From an uncultured Clostridium sp. (GTDB lineage Bacteria > Bacillota > Clostridia > TANB77 > CAG-508): 49,862 nucleotides of DNA. The notes below the pieces were generated by a model. That model was not told the origin of the DNA. It did not search any database and saw nothing but the letters and a program-made list of their open reading frames with translations. Below, one piece after another: positions 36,519 to 45,786 of this stretch. The position numbers and the translations under genes are program-made. Where the stretch lies: assembly GCA_947653235.1 (NCBI GenBank), contig CANTGH010000008.1, positions 1 through 49,862 of the forward strand. The letters run 5' to 3'. The stretch's first letter is position 1; every line of letters begins with the position of its first letter.

Positions 36519-36553
36519 TTGTATTTCTCCTTTATTTTCATTTGGTATTTTTC

Positions 36554-36584
36554 TGCTGGGCGGAATGAACCAACCCAGCAGAGA
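36554..36584. promoter_or_regulatory. Intergenic hairpin before the GH15 gene
   Basis: TCTGCTGGG pairs perfectly with CCCAGCAGA around a 13-nt loop. There is no T tract on the minus strand; it may reduce read-through or stabilise one half of the message. Confidence 0.45.
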
Positions 36585-36587
36585 GTT

Positions 36588-37082
36588 TTATTTTTTGTCT
36601 TTATCAAAAAAACATTTTTTATATTCTTCAATTTTTTCATTGTCAACATTGCCTATTTTGAATAAAATTTGTTCATTTTTAATAGAATATATCATATCTG
36701 TTTTAACAATACTATCTACTTTTAAACCATTTTTTTCATTAGCTTCTAATAATTTATTGGCATCATACTTCAGTTTCTGTATTTTAGATGATATAAGCAT
36801 GCCAAAATTTTCTATTGGAACTGCTAAATTGTTTTGTTCTATTATGACAAATAAATGATTTTTTCCTAGTTTCCCATCTTCATAATAATATTTATCTACA
36901 AAAACAATATCACCTATTGAATAAATATTGTAACTTTGCTTATCTTCCTTTAACCAAAAATCAGTTTTTCCTTTGTGAATTTCTTCTTCTGGATTATATT
37001 CTTTAAATGCTTCTTCTACATCTTTTACTCTACCTGTTTGATAAGCACGTTTAAGGAAATCACTCATCAAATCTTTTGACAT
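36588..37082 (-). CDS. PemK/MazF-like domain protein
   Basis: A 164-residue protein whose middle resembles a PemK/MazF fold: YSIGDIVFVDKYYYEDGK, KNHLFVIIEQN, FGMLISSK, and a C-terminal GLKVDSIVKTDMIYSI then KIGNVDNEK. MazF toxins cleave RNA, but no antitoxin gene is beside it and it is embedded in an operon with glmU (11-nt gap), so a housekeeping or regulatory role is as likely. The 50-residue N-terminal extension is not explained. AAAGGAGG precedes the ATG. Confidence 0.6.
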   Translation of the reverse strand: MSKDLMSDFLKRAYQTGRVKDVEEAFKEYNPEEEIHKGKTDFWLKEDKQSYNIYSIGDIVFVDKYYYEDGKLGKNHLFVIIEQNNLAVPIENFGMLISSKIQKLKYDANKLLEANEKNGLKVDSIVKTDMIYSIKNEQILFKIGNVDNEKIEEYKKCFFDKDKK

Positions 37083-37093
37083 TTTTACCTCCT

Positions 37094-38365
37094 TTATTTT
37101 TTGTCTTTTACAATTTGACGCTCACGTGCAATTGCTAATTTGCCATCTGGAACATCTTCTGTAATTGTGGAACCTGCTGCAATTAGTGTATTATCTCCAA
37201 TTTTGACAGGTGCTACAAAATTCACATTGGAACCAACAAAAGCGTTATCTCCAATTTTAGTTTTGTGCTTGTTTTGTCCATCATAATTACAAGTAATTGT
37301 TCCACATCCAATGTTCACATGTGTCCCTACTTCACAATCTCCCAAATACGTCAAATGTGGTACTTTTGAATAATCTGCAATTTTGACTTTTTTGAGTTCC
37401 ACACAATTTCCCACTTTCACATGATTTCCAATTTTGCAACCTTCTCGAATATACGCATTTGGTCCAATCTCGCAATTTTCTCCAATGGTAACGCCACTTT
37501 TGATAATGGTATTGGGATGAATCACGGTATCCATTCCAATTTTAACATCATCATAAATATATGTGGTTTGTGCATCTTCAATGGTAACCCCTTTTTTCAT
37601 ATGCATCGAGTTAATTCTCATACGAAGAACACGTGTTAACAATTCTAATTGAGCTCTATCATTCACACCCAAAATTTCTGTATTATCTTCTACAATCACA
37701 GCACCTGTTTTCAAGCCTTCTTCGTTCATGATTTTGATGACATCTGTCAAATAATATTCGCCTTGTGCATTATTCGGCTTGATTTTGTCAATGGCTCTTA
37801 ATAATTCTTCAATATCAAAACAATAAATACCTGAGTTAATTTCTTTGATATGTTTCTTTTGCAAAGGATCAGCATCTTTTTCTTCAACAATCCCTTTGAT
37901 GTTTCCACCTTCATCACGAATAATTCTGCCATAGCCAGTTGGATTTTCGTATATCGCTGTTAGCAAAGTAGCATATTCTTTATTTTTAATACTTTTGGAA
38001 ATCAAATTTTTCAAAGTTTCTGGTCGAATAATTGGAACATCGCCATACAAAATCACAACTTTTCCTTTTTTTCCTTTTAAAAACGGTTTTGCTTGCATAA
38101 CAGCATGACCTGTTCCAAGCAATTCCTCTTGAAAAGCGTAATTGACTTCATCTTCTAATACTTCTTGCACTTGTTCTTTCAAATGCCCTACAACAGCAAC
38201 AATTTCATCTGACCCAATTTTTTTGGCTAAATCAACTACTCTTCTGACCAATTCTCGGTCATAAATTTTATGTACTAATTTGGATTTGTTACTATTCATT
38301 CGAGTGCCTTTTCCTGCCGCCATAATTAGAGTCATAACATATTCATTATTCTCTTCTATTTTCAT
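37094..38365 (-). CDS. glmU: Bifunctional GlmU (UDP-GlcNAc pyrophosphorylase / GlcN-1-P acetyltransferase)
   Basis: Makes UDP-N-acetylglucosamine for cell wall synthesis. The N-terminal nucleotidyltransferase has AAGKGTRMNSNKSKLVHKI and GTGHAVMQA; the C-terminal half is a left-handed beta-helix of hexapeptide repeats with the acetyltransferase motifs HLTYLGDCEVG and NYDGQNKHKT. At 423 residues it is slightly shorter than usual (about 450) at the C-terminus. Probably first gene of the run down to the pilin-like gene at 31.3 kb. Confidence 0.95.
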   Translation of the reverse strand: MKIEENNEYVMTLIMAAGKGTRMNSNKSKLVHKIYDRELVRRVVDLAKKIGSDEIVAVVGHLKEQVQEVLEDEVNYAFQEELLGTGHAVMQAKPFLKGKKGKVVILYGDVPIIRPETLKNLISKSIKNKEYATLLTAIYENPTGYGRIIRDEGGNIKGIVEEKDADPLQKKHIKEINSGIYCFDIEELLRAIDKIKPNNAQGEYYLTDVIKIMNEEGLKTGAVIVEDNTEILGVNDRAQLELLTRVLRMRINSMHMKKGVTIEDAQTTYIYDDVKIGMDTVIHPNTIIKSGVTIGENCEIGPNAYIREGCKIGNHVKVGNCVELKKVKIADYSKVPHLTYLGDCEVGTHVNIGCGTITCNYDGQNKHKTKIGDNAFVGSNVNFVAPVKIGDNTLIAAGSTITEDVPDGKLAIARERQIVKDKK

Positions 38366-38466
38366 ATTTTTCCCATTCCTTTACCTTAATCTTGGTTGGC
38401 AAGTTCAAAATCTTCCTGCCTTATTGTATTATATTTTTACAATTTCGATAGTGTGATGACATTTTA

Positions 38467-39078
38467 TTACAAATTTTTCGTTTCGTCAACCTTTTTTACA
38501 CGACTGATGGCTAGTCCATCTCCGACTTCTAAAATCTGTGTTTCTAACCTTTCATTTTCTGTTGCCTGATGAATGTATTCCCTTAAATTTTTAACAGCTG
38601 TTCTTTGTTTATGTTTGTTATAATTGCCCATAACATAGCCTTTGTATAAAATATTGTCGGCTAAAATCAATCCATTGTGTTTGACCAATCGTATTCCTTC
38701 TTTTAAAAAAATGGGATATTTTCCTTTATTCGCATCAATAAAAATCATATCATACTCACCTTGTAAAGTTGGTAAAATTTCTACGGCATTGCCTACTAAA
38801 ATAGTAACTTGACTTTGAATCCCTATTTTTTTGACATTTTCCCTTGCTTCTTTGGCTCTTATTTCATCCAACTCAATGGTATCTACCATTGCGTCAGGTG
38901 CAAAACGAACAAATTGGCTTGCTGAATAGCCAACAGCTGTACCTATTTCGAGAATTTTACGTGGTTTTTCTTGTTGTAAAATCTTTTTTATGGTTTCTAA
39001 TGTTTCATCCATTAGGATTGGTATATTCTCATCTAAAGCTTTTTTCTTTACTTTTTCCAATTCTTGTAAATTAAACAT
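38467..39078 (-). CDS. SAM-dependent O-methyltransferase (YrrM/TrmR type)
   Basis: A 203-residue class I methyltransferase of the COMT-like family: ILEIGTAVGYSA (motif I), TIELDEIRAKEA (motif II), YDMIFIDANKGKYPIF (motif IV), LILADNILYKG. In Bacillus the orthologue TrmR/YrrM methylates 5-hydroxyuridine of tRNA; assignment to that activity is inference. I start at the ATG at 39078, preceded by GGGAGG and the promoter at 39098-39126; an ATG at 39126 lies inside the -35 box. Confidence 0.85.
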   Translation of the reverse strand: MFNLQELEKVKKKALDENIPILMDETLETIKKILQQEKPRKILEIGTAVGYSASQFVRFAPDAMVDTIELDEIRAKEARENVKKIGIQSQVTILVGNAVEILPTLQGEYDMIFIDANKGKYPIFLKEGIRLVKHNGLILADNILYKGYVMGNYNKHKQRTAVKNLREYIHQATENERLETQILEVGDGLAISRVKKVDETKNL

Positions 39079-39097
39079 ATTTGCCTCCCATTTTCTT

Positions 39098-39126
39098 AGT
39101 ATAGCATGTGAATTTAGAAAATTCAA
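39098..39126 (-). promoter_or_regulatory. Promoter for the O-methyltransferase gene
   Basis: TTGAAT (39121-39126), 17 bp, TATACT (39098-39103). It decides the start at 39078. Confidence 0.7.
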
Positions 39127-39139
39127 TCCATTTTGGGAA

Positions 39140-39226
39140 AATTAAAAAAGAAACAACAAAAAATTGTCATTTCTTTTCTAAAAAACCCTCACCTTTAATT
39201 ATATCATATTTTTAGAGTTATGTCAA
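39140..39226 (-). ncRNA. Promoter-terminator cassette C (about 50-nt transcript)
   Basis: TTGACA (39221-39226), 17 bp ending in TGA, TATAAT (39198-39203), a perfect consensus promoter. About 15-25 nt later a 12-bp hairpin (AAGAAATGACAA / TTGTTGTTTCTT with two G-U pairs) and a T tract end transcription, before the separate promoter of the next gene. Confidence 0.45.
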
Positions 39227-39262
39227 GTTGACGAAACATTAAAAATGTGCTCTCACTTGATT

Positions 39263-40405
39263 TTACTCGATGTTCCACGCTCCATTTTTATATTCTCCCA
39301 CTACTGAATCCGTTAATATAATAATAGGACGTAAAACATAGCAAGAATAGACATATTCATCATGTCCTTCGCCATAATCGAAAGCACTTCCCGCTAATTC
39401 TCCACTTTCTTCGCTTGTAACGGCTATTGTTCCATATTCAGAAGAACTACTTAGCAGATAAGCATAAAATGGCCAACCTGTTCCAGAACGAGGTATATAA
39501 AGTTCATACCCAGTATTATTAGTATTCAAAGAACTATAGGTTTGATAACCACTATCATTAGAATATTTCTCTGGCATTTCTAAATTAGGAACAAATCCTT
39601 TTTCATTCCAACTATTTATCCAATCTTGAACACTTGCTGCTCCTTTAGCTATTACATTTTTTCTTCCTAATTCTTCGGTTACTAACTCTTGCCAATTGAC
39701 TGAATTATCTAATATTTGCATGAAGCCATCTTTACTCGTTGTACAACGCACTCCATAATCTTTAAAAAAGTCTCGTGTTCCTTGTATTAAACCAGCTTTT
39801 TGTGCTAAATTTGTGGTATTGGGCAAATAATCACTCATTATCATCATAACTTGATTGTTCGTTTTATAAAAAATCTTCCAATCCTTTAATTCTACATTAT
39901 TTACCGTTACACTATAATTGACTTTATCTCCATAATTATTTGCTGTAACCTGTTCTAGTAATGTTTTCTTGGTTGGTGATGTGTCTTCTCCTGGTTGTGT
40001 GTCTCCTATGCTTACATTTCCTTTGTCATCTATGTTAATTGGGGTTTTATTTCCATTTTTATCATAACTTAAATTTCCATTTTCATTCTTTATGCTTCCT
40101 CCACTAGGAGTTGTATAACCTCCCAATTTTTCTACTAAATAATCTTTTACTGTAGGATACTCACCCTTCAAACTTTTTCGATTTTTATAATATTCCATTG
40201 ATTTATCTGCTACCGCCAATTTTACTTCTTCATCTATAACTGCTTTTTCATTTTCATCTACTGCCTCCATTGCTCTTCCTAAAATTCCGTCTTCTCCTGT
40301 AATTAAATTTAGCGATATACCTGCCAATATCAATAATACAATAATTGTGATGACAAGGGCTATTAATGTAATTCCTCTCGTTTTTGTCAATCTATAATTT
40401 TTCAT
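39263..40405 (-). CDS. Large pilin-like surface protein lacking Glu5
   Basis: A 380-residue protein with a basic leader, a Gly site and the helix G-ITLIALVITIIVLLILAG, then GEDGILGRAMEAVDENEKA. Position +5 after the Gly is Ala in place of the Glu of type IV pilins. A linker rich in Gly/Asn/Asp leads to a C-terminal domain (DWKIFYKTNNQVMMIMSDYL, GTGWPFYAYLLSSS, YSCYVLRPIIIL) of a type common in uncultured clostridia. I start at the ATG at 40405, 10 nt after AAGGAG. It lies right after glgP, so the two may share a transcript. Confidence 0.7.
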   Translation of the reverse strand: MKNYRLTKTRGITLIALVITIIVLLILAGISLNLITGEDGILGRAMEAVDENEKAVIDEEVKLAVADKSMEYYKNRKSLKGEYPTVKDYLVEKLGGYTTPSGGSIKNENGNLSYDKNGNKTPINIDDKGNVSIGDTQPGEDTSPTKKTLLEQVTANNYGDKVNYSVTVNNVELKDWKIFYKTNNQVMMIMSDYLPNTTNLAQKAGLIQGTRDFFKDYGVRCTTSKDGFMQILDNSVNWQELVTEELGRKNVIAKGAASVQDWINSWNEKGFVPNLEMPEKYSNDSGYQTYSSLNTNNTGYELYIPRSGTGWPFYAYLLSSSSEYGTIAVTSEESGELAGSAFDYGEGHDEYVYSCYVLRPIIILTDSVVGEYKNGAWNIE

Positions 40406-40428
40406 ATGCTTCATTCTCCTTATTGAAA

Positions 40429-42990
40429 CTATTGTTCAACCCATTTTACTAAATTCAAATTTTCTTGATCTAACAACATTTCATGCTTTGGAACTACTCT
40501 AAAAGTATATCCAAAATTTCCACCTGTTGTTAATTTTATAGTCGCTTCATATTGATATAAATGTTGTTCTTTTTCTTCGCCAATTTTTTTCATGGCTTGT
40601 GTATACATATTTTTCACAGTTCCATTTTCTTGAATTTGACCAAAATATACTTGTGTTTCGATATGTTCTTCATCAATATTCGGTAATTTTACTTCACATC
40701 TGACGGTAATTTCGCTACCTGCTACAAATCTTTCGTTATCGACATTTTTATCTTGTGAAATTACGATTTGATGCCAATTCATTTTTAAATTTCTTTTCCA
40801 TTCTTCAAAATTAGCTACATTTTGTAAATCATGAAAATATTGTTTATTTAATTGGCATAATGGCATATACAATTGATTGGTGTAATCAACTACCATTCTT
40901 GAAGTGCTGTATTTCCCACCTGTTGTTTTAATCGAATTTTTCATGAGCTTGACCCATTCGTCTGAGACACCTTTTTCATTTCTTTTGTAATAAATCGGAA
41001 TAATTTTATCTTCCAAAATGTGATATAAGCTGCTACTATCTGCTTTATCTTGTTCTTCATAAGAATGATACGAACTATTGGTTCCAATTGCCCAACCATT
41101 GCTTCCCGTGTATCCTTCTGCCCACCAACCATCTAGAATACTACAATTTAATACACCATTGACCGACGCTTTTTCTCCACTGGTTCCAGAGGCTTCCATA
41201 GGTCTTCTTGGATTATTTAGCCATACATCAACGCCACTGACTAAGTATCGCGCAATTCCAATGTTGTAATTTTCTAAAATGAATATTTTTCCTTTAAATT
41301 GTGGCATTAAAGACATTTCATGTATATATTTGATTAAATCTTGTCCTTCTTTATCCGCTGGATGTGCTTTTCCTGCAAATATAATTTGCACTGGTCTTTT
41401 TTCATCACTTAAAATTTGAGTAAGACGTGTGATGTCTTTAAACATTAAAGTAGCCCTTTTGTAGGTTGCAAATCTTCTAGCAAAACCAATGGTCAATGCT
41501 TCTGGATTTAAGGCATTTACCATTTCCATGATTTTATCATAACCGATTTCACTGTTTTCAAATCGTTTCACAAGATTTTCTTTGATAATTCCAATTAATT
41601 TTCTTTTACGTTCTACGTGCACTTCCCATAATTTGTCATTTGGAATATTATCTACTTTTTCCCAAGTGGATTCTAAATGAATATTATCTTGCCAATATGG
41701 TGGTAAATATTCATTGTATAATTCTTTTAATTTTGGTGCTAACCAAAAACAGGTGTGAATTCCATTTGTAACATGTGTAATCGGTGATTCATCCTCTGCA
41801 ATATCTGGCCAAACTTCGCTAAATAACTCACGTGATACCTCACCATGTAATTTACTTACTCCATTTTTCTTTCCTGCTATTTTTAAAGCCAAAATTCCCA
41901 TATTAAATCCAGGTTCTAAGCGATCACATTCTTTCATTCCCAATTTCAAAAATTCGTCCCTCGAAATACCTATTTTTTCACATAATCCTTTAAAATAGCG
42001 ATCTACTAAATTAATATCAAAAATATCATTTCCAGCAGGAACTGGCGTATGTGTAGTAAAAACAGTTTGTACACTTGCTATTTCTTTTGCCAATTCAAAA
42101 GAAATTTGTTTTTCTTTCATAATATTTTTGATCAATTCTAAAATTAAGAAAGAAGAGTGACCTTCATTCATATGATACAAAGTTGGATTCAAACCTAACA
42201 CTTTCAAAACTTTCACGCCAGCCATTCCTAATACGATCTCTTGGCGAATTCTCATCTCTTTGTCACCACCATAAAGTGTTGCTGTTACATTTCTTAAATC
42301 TTCATCGTTTTGTTCAATATCCGAATCCATCAAATATAATTTAATGCGTCCAACATTAATTTGCCATAATTTTAAGAAAATTTTTCTTTCTCCTAAATCT
42401 ACATCAATAATTATATCCTCTTCTGCATGATCTTTGACTGGATTAATCGGTAAATTATAAAGGTCAATGTTTTTATATTCTGAACACTGTTCTCCATAAA
42501 CATTAATTTTTTGGTGAAAATAACCATTTTTATATAACAAACCAACGGCTACAAAAGGCAACCCTAAATCACTAGCTGATTTTAAATGGTCCCCTGACAA
42601 AATTCCTAATCCGCCAGAATAAATTGGAATAATTTCATCCAATCCATATTCTGCTGAAAAATAGGCAATTAAATCTTCTTTATTGTTTGGGTAATTTTTC
42701 TCAAACCAAGTCTCATGGCTATTCATATAATTATCGAAATTTTTTACCATTTGATTATATTCTTGCAAAAAAGAATCATTTTTTGAGATTTCTTCAATTT
42801 TTTCTTGGCTGATCATTTTTAGAAATTTAATTGGATTTTTGGTTTGTTCCCATAAATCACAATCAATCATTTTGAATAATCTTAAAAATTCTGTATTCCA
42901 AGACCACCATAAATTATTAGCAATTTCATTTAATCGGCCAATGCTTTTTGGAAGTTGTGGAACGACTGTAATTTTATTGAATATATACAT
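40429..42990 (-). CDS. glgP: Alpha-glucan (glycogen) phosphorylase, GT35
   Basis: Releases glucose-1-phosphate from glycogen or maltodextrin. The 853-residue protein belongs to the alpha-glucan phosphorylase form with NLWWSWN at the N-terminus, AYFSAEYGLDEIIPIYSGGLG, THTPVPAGND, HVTNGIH and the C-terminal GTSGEKASVNGVLNCSILDGWW. The classical PLP-lysine block is represented in the MEASGTSGEKAS region. Own promoter at 43051-43080 and AAAGGAGG before the ATG. No in-frame CGG in 853 codons. Confidence 0.92.
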   Translation of the reverse strand: MYIFNKITVVPQLPKSIGRLNEIANNLWWSWNTEFLRLFKMIDCDLWEQTKNPIKFLKMISQEKIEEISKNDSFLQEYNQMVKNFDNYMNSHETWFEKNYPNNKEDLIAYFSAEYGLDEIIPIYSGGLGILSGDHLKSASDLGLPFVAVGLLYKNGYFHQKINVYGEQCSEYKNIDLYNLPINPVKDHAEEDIIIDVDLGERKIFLKLWQINVGRIKLYLMDSDIEQNDEDLRNVTATLYGGDKEMRIRQEIVLGMAGVKVLKVLGLNPTLYHMNEGHSSFLILELIKNIMKEKQISFELAKEIASVQTVFTTHTPVPAGNDIFDINLVDRYFKGLCEKIGISRDEFLKLGMKECDRLEPGFNMGILALKIAGKKNGVSKLHGEVSRELFSEVWPDIAEDESPITHVTNGIHTCFWLAPKLKELYNEYLPPYWQDNIHLESTWEKVDNIPNDKLWEVHVERKRKLIGIIKENLVKRFENSEIGYDKIMEMVNALNPEALTIGFARRFATYKRATLMFKDITRLTQILSDEKRPVQIIFAGKAHPADKEGQDLIKYIHEMSLMPQFKGKIFILENYNIGIARYLVSGVDVWLNNPRRPMEASGTSGEKASVNGVLNCSILDGWWAEGYTGSNGWAIGTNSSYHSYEEQDKADSSSLYHILEDKIIPIYYKRNEKGVSDEWVKLMKNSIKTTGGKYSTSRMVVDYTNQLYMPLCQLNKQYFHDLQNVANFEEWKRNLKMNWHQIVISQDKNVDNERFVAGSEITVRCEVKLPNIDEEHIETQVYFGQIQENGTVKNMYTQAMKKIGEEKEQHLYQYEATIKLTTGGNFGYTFRVVPKHEMLLDQENLNLVKWVEQ

Positions 42991-43050
42991 GATATATTCC
43001 TCCTTTGTATTTTTTATTTCGACTCTTTTGTCTTAAATTTTGGTAAATCT

Positions 43051-43080
43051 ATTATATTATTAAATCATTTTATTTGTCAA
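43051..43080 (-). promoter_or_regulatory. Promoter for glgP
   Basis: TTGACA (43075-43080), 18 bp, TATAAT (43051-43056). Confidence 0.7.
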
Positions 43081-43151
43081 GAAACTTTTTCATTTTTTTG
43101 TTTTTTATATTACATTTTCGTAACATTTCACACAAACCATAAATTATATGC

Positions 43152-43157
43152 TATAAT
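43152..43157 (+). promoter_or_regulatory. Extended -10 promoter for the gene at 43231-44241
   Basis: TGCTATAAT is a good extended -10; no clear -35 lies 17 bp upstream. Confidence 0.5.
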
Positions 43158-43230
43158 TTGTTATGTGAGGAATCTTGTCTAATTTTATTCCTCAAAATTA
43201 ATTTGTGCCTTTGAAAGGAACGTGAATTTT

Positions 43231-44241
43231 ATGGATTTACACTCACCAAAAGATAAAATTTTGCTTAAGAATTGTATTGCTGTCAAATTACATATGCTAA
43301 AACTAGCCGAAGAAAGTCCAACCATCGAAGATGAAATCAGTTATTATGAAAATCTAAGGCAAATTTTAAAAGCAGATGACACTGATTTATTATTTTGCAC
43401 CCTGAAGGATACTCATTTTGATGAAACTTATCGAGTCTTTAACCAGCATATTCTTTCTACACCAGCAAAAGAAATCGCACAAGAATACATCCATTTAACC
43501 AAATCACTCATGCTAGAAAATGGTGTGTATTCTGACCAAAAATTTGAAGAATTAAAATCCGCCTTTTTCAGAGGAAACGAAGATTTAATCGACACTGCGA
43601 AAACCAAAAATGCAAACCAATTAGAAGAAGAACCAGATAACGAAGATACACCAAATTATTTAACCAAAGACGAAGAAAATTATCTAAAACTTCTTTCTAA
43701 TCTTTTAGATACAACCAATGCAAAAACCATTTCTGCCACAGATTTCAAAGCTTTTTCAGAGCAATTTAGTGCAATTACTCTTGCTTTAGGAAAAAGTAAA
43801 TTTGAACAAACTTTTCAAAAAAAGGGAAAACATATTTTAGATATGCAAATCGCTTACAATGCCTCCGACTTCTCAAAGCCTGTCTACAAAACTGATTTTA
43901 CCCTGTTAGATAAAGAAAATACCAAAACCACTCATTCCATCCGCGAGATTGCTTCCACTTTGGATTTTAGCTCTAAAACATCTTACCAAACATTATGTTA
44001 TTCGTATCTCGAAGCAAGTCAAGCAGCTAAAATTGATGAAACTTTGCTAGATCGCAACACGATTTTATCAAAAATGGCTACTTTTTCAAAATGTTATCAA
44101 AACTTAGCAACCAAAATGCCAACCTGCTTATTTGAAGTTTCTGAACACTCCATCATTTATTTAGGTGTTTCCAATTGTATGCCTAATCATGAACTTGACA
44201 TTCCTTGTCAAAAGCCACAGCTAGATGAACCTTCTCTTTAA
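43231..44241 (+). CDS. Unknown soluble protein (336 aa)
   Basis: I do not recognise the family. The product is helical and charged, with no signal peptide or membrane helix, an acidic stretch near residue 135 (EEEPDNEDTPNYLT) and a C-terminal part with SYLEASQAAKIDE and HSIIYLGVSNCMPNHELD. One of the few plus-strand genes. The ATG at 43231 is 11 nt from AAAGGAA; a GTG at 43222 is too close to it. It ends at a bidirectional terminator. Confidence 0.65.
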   Translation: MDLHSPKDKILLKNCIAVKLHMLKLAEESPTIEDEISYYENLRQILKADDTDLLFCTLKDTHFDETYRVFNQHILSTPAKEIAQEYIHLTKSLMLENGVYSDQKFEELKSAFFRGNEDLIDTAKTKNANQLEEEPDNEDTPNYLTKDEENYLKLLSNLLDTTNAKTISATDFKAFSEQFSAITLALGKSKFEQTFQKKGKHILDMQIAYNASDFSKPVYKTDFTLLDKENTKTTHSIREIASTLDFSSKTSYQTLCYSYLEASQAAKIDETLLDRNTILSKMATFSKCYQNLATKMPTCLFEVSEHSIIYLGVSNCMPNHELDIPCQKPQLDEPSL

Positions 44242-44243
44242 CA

Positions 44244-44270
44244 AAAAGTGAGGATTGTATCCTCACTTTC
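44244..44270. terminator. Bidirectional terminator at 44.2 kb
   Basis: AAAGTGAGGAT pairs perfectly with ATCCTCACTTT around a TGT loop, between two convergent genes. Confidence 0.85.
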
Positions 44271-44945
44271 TTATATTTCTTCAATTTTACTTACAAAATA
44301 TTTTGAATATTCATATTCAGGATTATTTAAAATAATCGCTTGAATCGTATGTGTTTCAAAATCTGATTTTTGTCCTGTTTTGAATTCTGCCATTTGTTCT
44401 TTCGTCAAAATCATCCATTCATAAGTTACTTCTATTTCGTCACCTTTTTTTTGAATTTCTTTTATTTGAGTACAATTTGTCATTCGATCCATTGCCTGAT
44501 TTTGAACATAAGTATTATTTTCTGGCAAATATGTATAACCCTCCTCTACCTTAAGGCTTGTCTTAAGATACGTTCCTTCTATTTCTTTTATTATTTGATG
44601 AATCGTATCTGCATCATATATTAACATTCCTTGTTCATTGGTTTGTGGTTCGTAAGAAGAACACATATTTTCCATAAAATTTGTAGCCATATTAAGTACC
44701 CTTTGATTTTCATCCTTACATTGACTATCCACCAAATATCCAAATAAAGACAGATATTCTTTAAATTCTTTTTCATCCATCCCTAAAACTTGTAAATTAT
44801 CTCTATATTCTGCATTAGCATAAATGGATAAATCTGCTTTTCGATTTCCCAGTGTATAAATTAACAAAAGAATTACCAATGCAACGATTAAACATAAAAT
44901 AATCCCCAATTTTTTTAAAGATTTTTTCAATTCTCTATCTGTCAT
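44271..44945 (-). CDS. Unknown membrane-anchored protein (224 aa)
   Basis: Not recognised. One N-terminal membrane helix (about 13-33) follows a basic start (RELKKSLKKLG); the remaining 190 residues are charged and probably extracytoplasmic (DSQCKDENQRVLNMA, VTYEWMILTKEQ). The start at 44945 follows GAGGAG; its promoter overlaps the terminator of the upstream ZIP gene. It ends facing the gene at 43231-44241. Confidence 0.65.
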   Translation of the reverse strand: MTDRELKKSLKKLGIILCLIVALVILLLIYTLGNRKADLSIYANAEYRDNLQVLGMDEKEFKEYLSLFGYLVDSQCKDENQRVLNMATNFMENMCSSYEPQTNEQGMLIYDADTIHQIIKEIEGTYLKTSLKVEEGYTYLPENNTYVQNQAMDRMTNCTQIKEIQKKGDEIEVTYEWMILTKEQMAEFKTGQKSDFETHTIQAIILNNPEYEYSKYFVSKIEEI

Positions 44946-44966
44946 AGTTATCACTCTCCTCTTTTT

Positions 44967-44995
44967 ATTGTACAATAAAAAAAGGGCTAAGTCAA
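44967..44995 (-). promoter_or_regulatory. Promoter overlapping the zupT terminator
   Basis: TTGACT (44990-44995), 17 bp, TACAAT (44967-44972). The -35 lies inside the terminator hairpin and the T tract forms the spacer. Confidence 0.65.
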
Positions 44996-45004
44996 GACTT
45001 AGCC
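44976..45004 (-). terminator. Terminator of the ZIP transporter gene
   Basis: GGCTAAGTC pairs with GACTTAGCC, followed by CTTTTTTT on the minus strand. Confidence 0.8.
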
Positions 45005-45763
45005 TAACATAACATCTAATACCATCATCACAATAAATCCCAAAGTCACACCAATAACGCCCAACATAGATTTTTGACCTTCATGCATTTCTGGCACCAA
45101 TTCTTCCACCACTACAAAAATCATAGCACCTGCTGCAAATGCTAGCAAATACGGTAAAATTGGAACCACGATGGGAAGCATCAAAATCGTAATAAATGCT
45201 GCAATTGGTTCCACAATTCCAGATAACACACCATAAACAAAGGCTTTCTTTCGACTTACCCCTTCCATTTTTAGGGGCATCGAAATAATGGCACCTTCTG
45301 GAATATTTTGAATAGCAATGCCAAGAGCAAGAATCATCGCTTCTAACAATGAAATTCCAGCATTTCCTGCTAAAAATCCCGCAAAGCAAACACCTACTGC
45401 CATTCCTTCTGGAATATTATGTAGTGTCACCGAAAATAACAACATATTGAGTTTTTTGCCATTTTCTTGCTTTTCTAGACGTTCTGCCCATTTTCCAATC
45501 AAAATGAGAAACATAACGCCCAATCCAAATCCTACCGCTGCTGGCAACCAAGAAACCATTCCTTGGTTTTCTGCCATTTCAATCGCTGGTAACAACAGTG
45601 ACCATACACTGGCCGCAATCATCACACCACAAGCAAATCCAACCAACATTTTTTGGAATTTTTCACTCATGTTTTTTTTCATAAAAAAGACAAAACTGCC
45701 TCCAAAACTGGTTCCCATAAATGGTATTAGAATGCCTAACATACTATAGATTATATTTTCCAC
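44999..45763 (-). CDS. ZIP-family metal transporter
   Basis: A 254-residue membrane protein with eight helices and the ZIP metal-site motifs HNIPEG (helix IV) and QNIPEG (helix V). Members import zinc, iron or manganese; bacterial ZupT is the nearest well-known relative. The start is a GTG at 45763 with GGAGG 11 nt upstream. Upstream, two copies of ATAGTATGT overlap the promoter region, suggesting metal-dependent control. Confidence 0.88.
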   Translation of the reverse strand: MENIIYSMLGILIPFMGTSFGGSFVFFMKKNMSEKFQKMLVGFACGVMIAASVWSLLLPAIEMAENQGMVSWLPAAVGFGLGVMFLILIGKWAERLEKQENGKKLNMLLFSVTLHNIPEGMAVGVCFAGFLAGNAGISLLEAMILALGIAIQNIPEGAIISMPLKMEGVSRKKAFVYGVLSGIVEPIAAFITILMLPIVVPILPYLLAFAAGAMIFVVVEELVPEMHEGQKSMLGVIGVTLGFIVMMVLDVMLG

Positions 45764-45786
45764 TTTTCTTTTGGCCTCCTACTTTT

